Source: Actinomycetes bacterium | GTDB lineage: Bacteria > Actinomycetota > Acidimicrobiia > Acidimicrobiales > Palsa-688 | Direction of reading: 5' to 3' | DNA length: 6,420 nt | NCBI GenBank assembly: GCA_021819345.1 | Contig: JAKARG010000189.1 | Span: forward strand, 1-6,420 | Shown: piece by piece, positions 4,922 to 6,420 of the stretch | Position numbering within the stretch: the stretch's first letter is position 1 | Layout: the number at the start of each line of letters is the position of its first letter | The notes under the pieces: model-generated | What the model was told of the DNA's origin: nothing | Database searches by the model: none | The model's input: the letters and a program-made list of their open reading frames with translations, nothing else | Translations under genes and position numbers: made by a program

Positions 4922-6096
4922 GGACCCGAACCGGCGGCGGCGACGAGCATGGCGCGATCGATCCTTCGGGGCGACCAGTCGAGCTGTCGGGCGTCCGCCG
5001 GGCTCTCGGGGTGGTGGCTCACCCAGACGACGAGAGCTTCGGCCTGGGCGCGGTGCTGTCGTCTCTCGTGGACTGGGGCATCGCGGTCGACCTCGTCTGC
5101 TTCAGTCGGGGCGAGGCGAGCACCGTCGGTGCTCGGGCCGACCTCGGGAGGACGAGGGCGCGCGAGCTTGCCGAAGCGGCGGCGGTTCTCGGGCTCGGGG
5201 AGGCCTGGGGGGCGAGCTTCCCGGACGGTTCCCTCCAAGAGCACCGCGACGAGCTCGCAGCTTGTCTTGCCGAGAAGCTCGCCGGCGTCGACGCGCTCGT
5301 AGTGCTCGAGGCCTCCGGGGTCACCGGTCATCCCGATCACCGTGCGGCGACGGAGGTGGCGCAGCGGACCGCCGATCGCCTCGGGCTCGTGTGCATCGAG
5401 TGGGGTGTCTCAGTCGCCGTGGCGGCAGCGCTCGCAGACGAGATGGGGGCACCGCTCCGTGGGCTCGAGGGCCCCGAGGTGGCCGAGTGGCGCGTGGATC
5501 GCGCGCGCCAGCTCCAGGCAATTGCCTGTCACGAGAGCCAGGACCCCGGAAACCCATTGCTCGCGCGCCGGCTCGCGCTGCAAGGTGCGACCGAGCACGT
5601 CGCGGTCCGCTCGGCACCCTTCGATGCCCGCATGGCGCGAGTGGTCGGACGGCTCGAGGGCAGGGTCGGACCCGGAGCGGACCCCGAGGCCATCGGAGAG
5701 GTGCTGGACGTGCTGGTCGGCTTCGCCGCCGGCAGCACCTGGCCCCCGGGTTGCTTCGAGCCCGGGCAACGCTGCACTGGTCCGATCGAGCTCCACCACG
5801 CTCCGCAGGGATGGAGCCTGGTCGCAGTGGACCTCGGCGCCTCCGATGCCTTCGAGGTGCGAGCCGGGAAGGGGTGGTTGGCCCTGGCGCCTGCCTCGGA
5901 GCCCATCCGCCTGGCGATCGGGACCGACGTGGGCGGTCGGGGCTCGACCGGGTCGCCCGGGAGCCGGTTCCTCGCGTCGAGGGGGTCGGCGTTGGTGCTC
6001 TCGCCGGGGCAGAGCTTGGAGCTGTCGCCTGCGGGTGGTTCCCCGGGGAAGGTGGTGCTGCTCGACTCGACCGGGGACCGAGCTGCACCCCGGTAG
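4918..6096 (+). CDS. PIG-L family deacetylase with an extra C-terminal domain
   Basis: The 392-residue product begins with a PIG-L (LmbE/MshB-type) zinc deacetylase domain, residues 28-230. It has AHPDDE at 34-39 (zinc ligands H35 and D38, catalytic D37), GHPDH at 137-141 (third ligand H141) and ACHESQ (203-208), a family motif near the active site. The family removes acetyl or acyl groups from GlcNAc-type substrates; MshB and Mca act in mycothiol synthesis and turnover, but nothing here fixes the substrate. Typical members are 230-300 residues. Residues 230-392 are an additional, glycine-rich, probably beta-stranded region (WSLVAVDLG, GWLALAP, SALVLSPGQSLEL) that I cannot name; it has a cupin-like look. 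The ATG start overlaps the DUF302 stop by 4 nt and has a GAGGGGGG ribosome site 6 nt upstream. The gene converges with the DevR-like gene, stops 58 bp apart. GC is very high. Confidence 0.85.
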   Translation: MRTRTGGGDEHGAIDPSGRPVELSGVRRALGVVAHPDDESFGLGAVLSSLVDWGIAVDLVCFSRGEASTVGARADLGRTRARELAEAAAVLGLGEAWGASFPDGSLQEHRDELAACLAEKLAGVDALVVLEASGVTGHPDHRAATEVAQRTADRLGLVCIEWGVSVAVAAALADEMGAPLRGLEGPEVAEWRVDRARQLQAIACHESQDPGNPLLARRLALQGATEHVAVRSAPFDARMARVVGRLEGRVGPGADPEAIGEVLDVLVGFAAGSTWPPGCFEPGQRCTGPIELHHAPQGWSLVAVDLGASDAFEVRAGKGWLALAPASEPIRLAIGTDVGGRGSTGSPGSRFLASRGSALVLSPGQSLELSPAGGSPGKVVLLDSTGDRAAPR

Positions 6097-6108
6097 ATCC
6101 CGCAGTCA

Positions 6109-6122
6109 CGGCTGTCCAGCCG
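6109..6122. terminator. Short hairpin between convergent genes
   Basis: CGGCT (6109-6113) pairs with AGCCG (6118-6122) around GTCC, in the 58-bp space between the PIG-L and DevR-like stops. A GC-rich palindrome, CCGCCGGCGG, follows at about 6136-6145. Either could serve as a bidirectional terminator; neither has a T-run. Confidence 0.35.
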
Positions 6123-6154
6123 CACTTCAGCCAACCGCCGGCGGCGACGGTGGC

Positions 6155-6420
6155 TCAGGGCGCCCTCGGGGGGACGGAGACGCGCGCAACGAAGGCGGCC
6201 GCCTCGGTGCGCCGGGCCATGCCGAGCTTGGCGAGGAGATGAGAGACGTAGTTCTTCACGGTCTTCTCTGCGAGGAACATCGTCTCGGCGATCTGGCGGT
6301 TGGTGAGGCCCTCGCCGATCAGCGCGAGGATGCGGCGCTCCTGTGGACTGAGGCCGGCCAGAGGGTCCGGGCCGGTCTCGGGGGGATGTCGCAGGCGCTC
6401 CAGGACCCGGGTGGTGACGG
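6155..6420 (-). CDS. DevR/NarL-type response regulator, C-terminal part (runs off right edge)
   Basis: On the minus strand 87 residues plus a TGA at 6157-6155 give a complete LuxR/GerE helix-turn-helix. LSPQERRILALIGEGLTNRQIAETMF (residues 23-48 of the visible part) is followed by the recognition helix LAEKTVKNYVSHLLAKLGM (49-67) and RRTEAAAF. The LAEKTVKNYVS stretch is very close to DevR/DosR, the actinobacterial dormancy regulator controlled by DevS/DosT kinases, where the lysine and asparagine of this helix contact DNA. The receiver domain with the phosphorylated aspartate lies outside the window, so it could also be a stand-alone LuxR regulator. The stop is followed by a 58-bp gap and it converges on the PIG-L gene. 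Which genes it controls cannot be seen. Confidence 0.85.
   Translation of the reverse strand, partial: VTTRVLERLRHPPETGPDPLAGLSPQERRILALIGEGLTNRQIAETMFLAEKTVKNYVSHLLAKLGMARRTEAAAFVARVSVPPRAP

Noticed and set aside
4800..6242. Plus-strand open frame of 480 codons overlapping the PIG-L gene
   Set aside because: It is an arginine-rich shadow of the PIG-L gene in the next frame and runs into the opposite-strand DevR-like gene.

Overview
The window is high-GC DNA whose gene families (a WhiB7-like Wbl regulator, a DevR/NarL-type response regulator, a PIG-L/MshB-type deacetylase, an actinobacterial-style inositol monophosphatase N-terminus) point to an actinomycete. The protein flavour and the TANNNT leaderless promoters would suit the class Acidimicrobiia, but that placement is inference.

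Layout: (1) Positions 1-777 hold a divergent pair: the 5' end of an inositol monophosphatase-family gene (minus strand, running off the left edge) and a conserved-looking hypothetical gene at 214-777 (plus strand). Both seem to be read from leaderless promoters inside about 40 bp. (2) Positions 783-1578 hold a WhiB7-like gene with a long leader: a promoter with an AT-rich block just upstream of its -35, a small upstream ORF with a good ribosome binding site, a strong intrinsic-terminator hairpin ahead of the gene, then the 105-residue Wbl protein with four cysteines, a GVWGG turn and an RGRP AT-hook. This layout matches the ribosome-controlled attenuation known for whiB7/wblC. (3) A tRNA-Val(UAC) lies at 1599-1671. 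It is followed by about 430 bp of non-coding DNA with several hairpins and a frameshifted C-terminal remnant of an IS3-like transposase. (4) Positions 2107-4194 encode a two-domain oxidoreductase, an N-terminal Gfo/Idh/MocA dehydrogenase fused to a C-terminal aldo/keto reductase, with both sets of catalytic residues present. Its DNA is visibly lower in GC than the flanks. (5) After a 334-bp gap with a possible CsoR-family operator come a DUF302 gene (4529-4921) and an overlapping PIG-L deacetylase gene (4918-6096) with an extra C-terminal domain. (6) A convergent DevR-like response regulator is cut by the right edge.

How the parts fit: the WhiB7 block looks self-contained and antibiotic-responsive. 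The DUF302/PIG-L pair looks like a translationally coupled operon. The fusion gene sits between a tRNA/IS scar and a non-coding gap, as expected of acquired cargo. I see no CRISPR array, no complete mobile element and no recognisable defence system. The most notable items are the whiB7 attenuation leader and the Gfo/Idh-AKR fusion.
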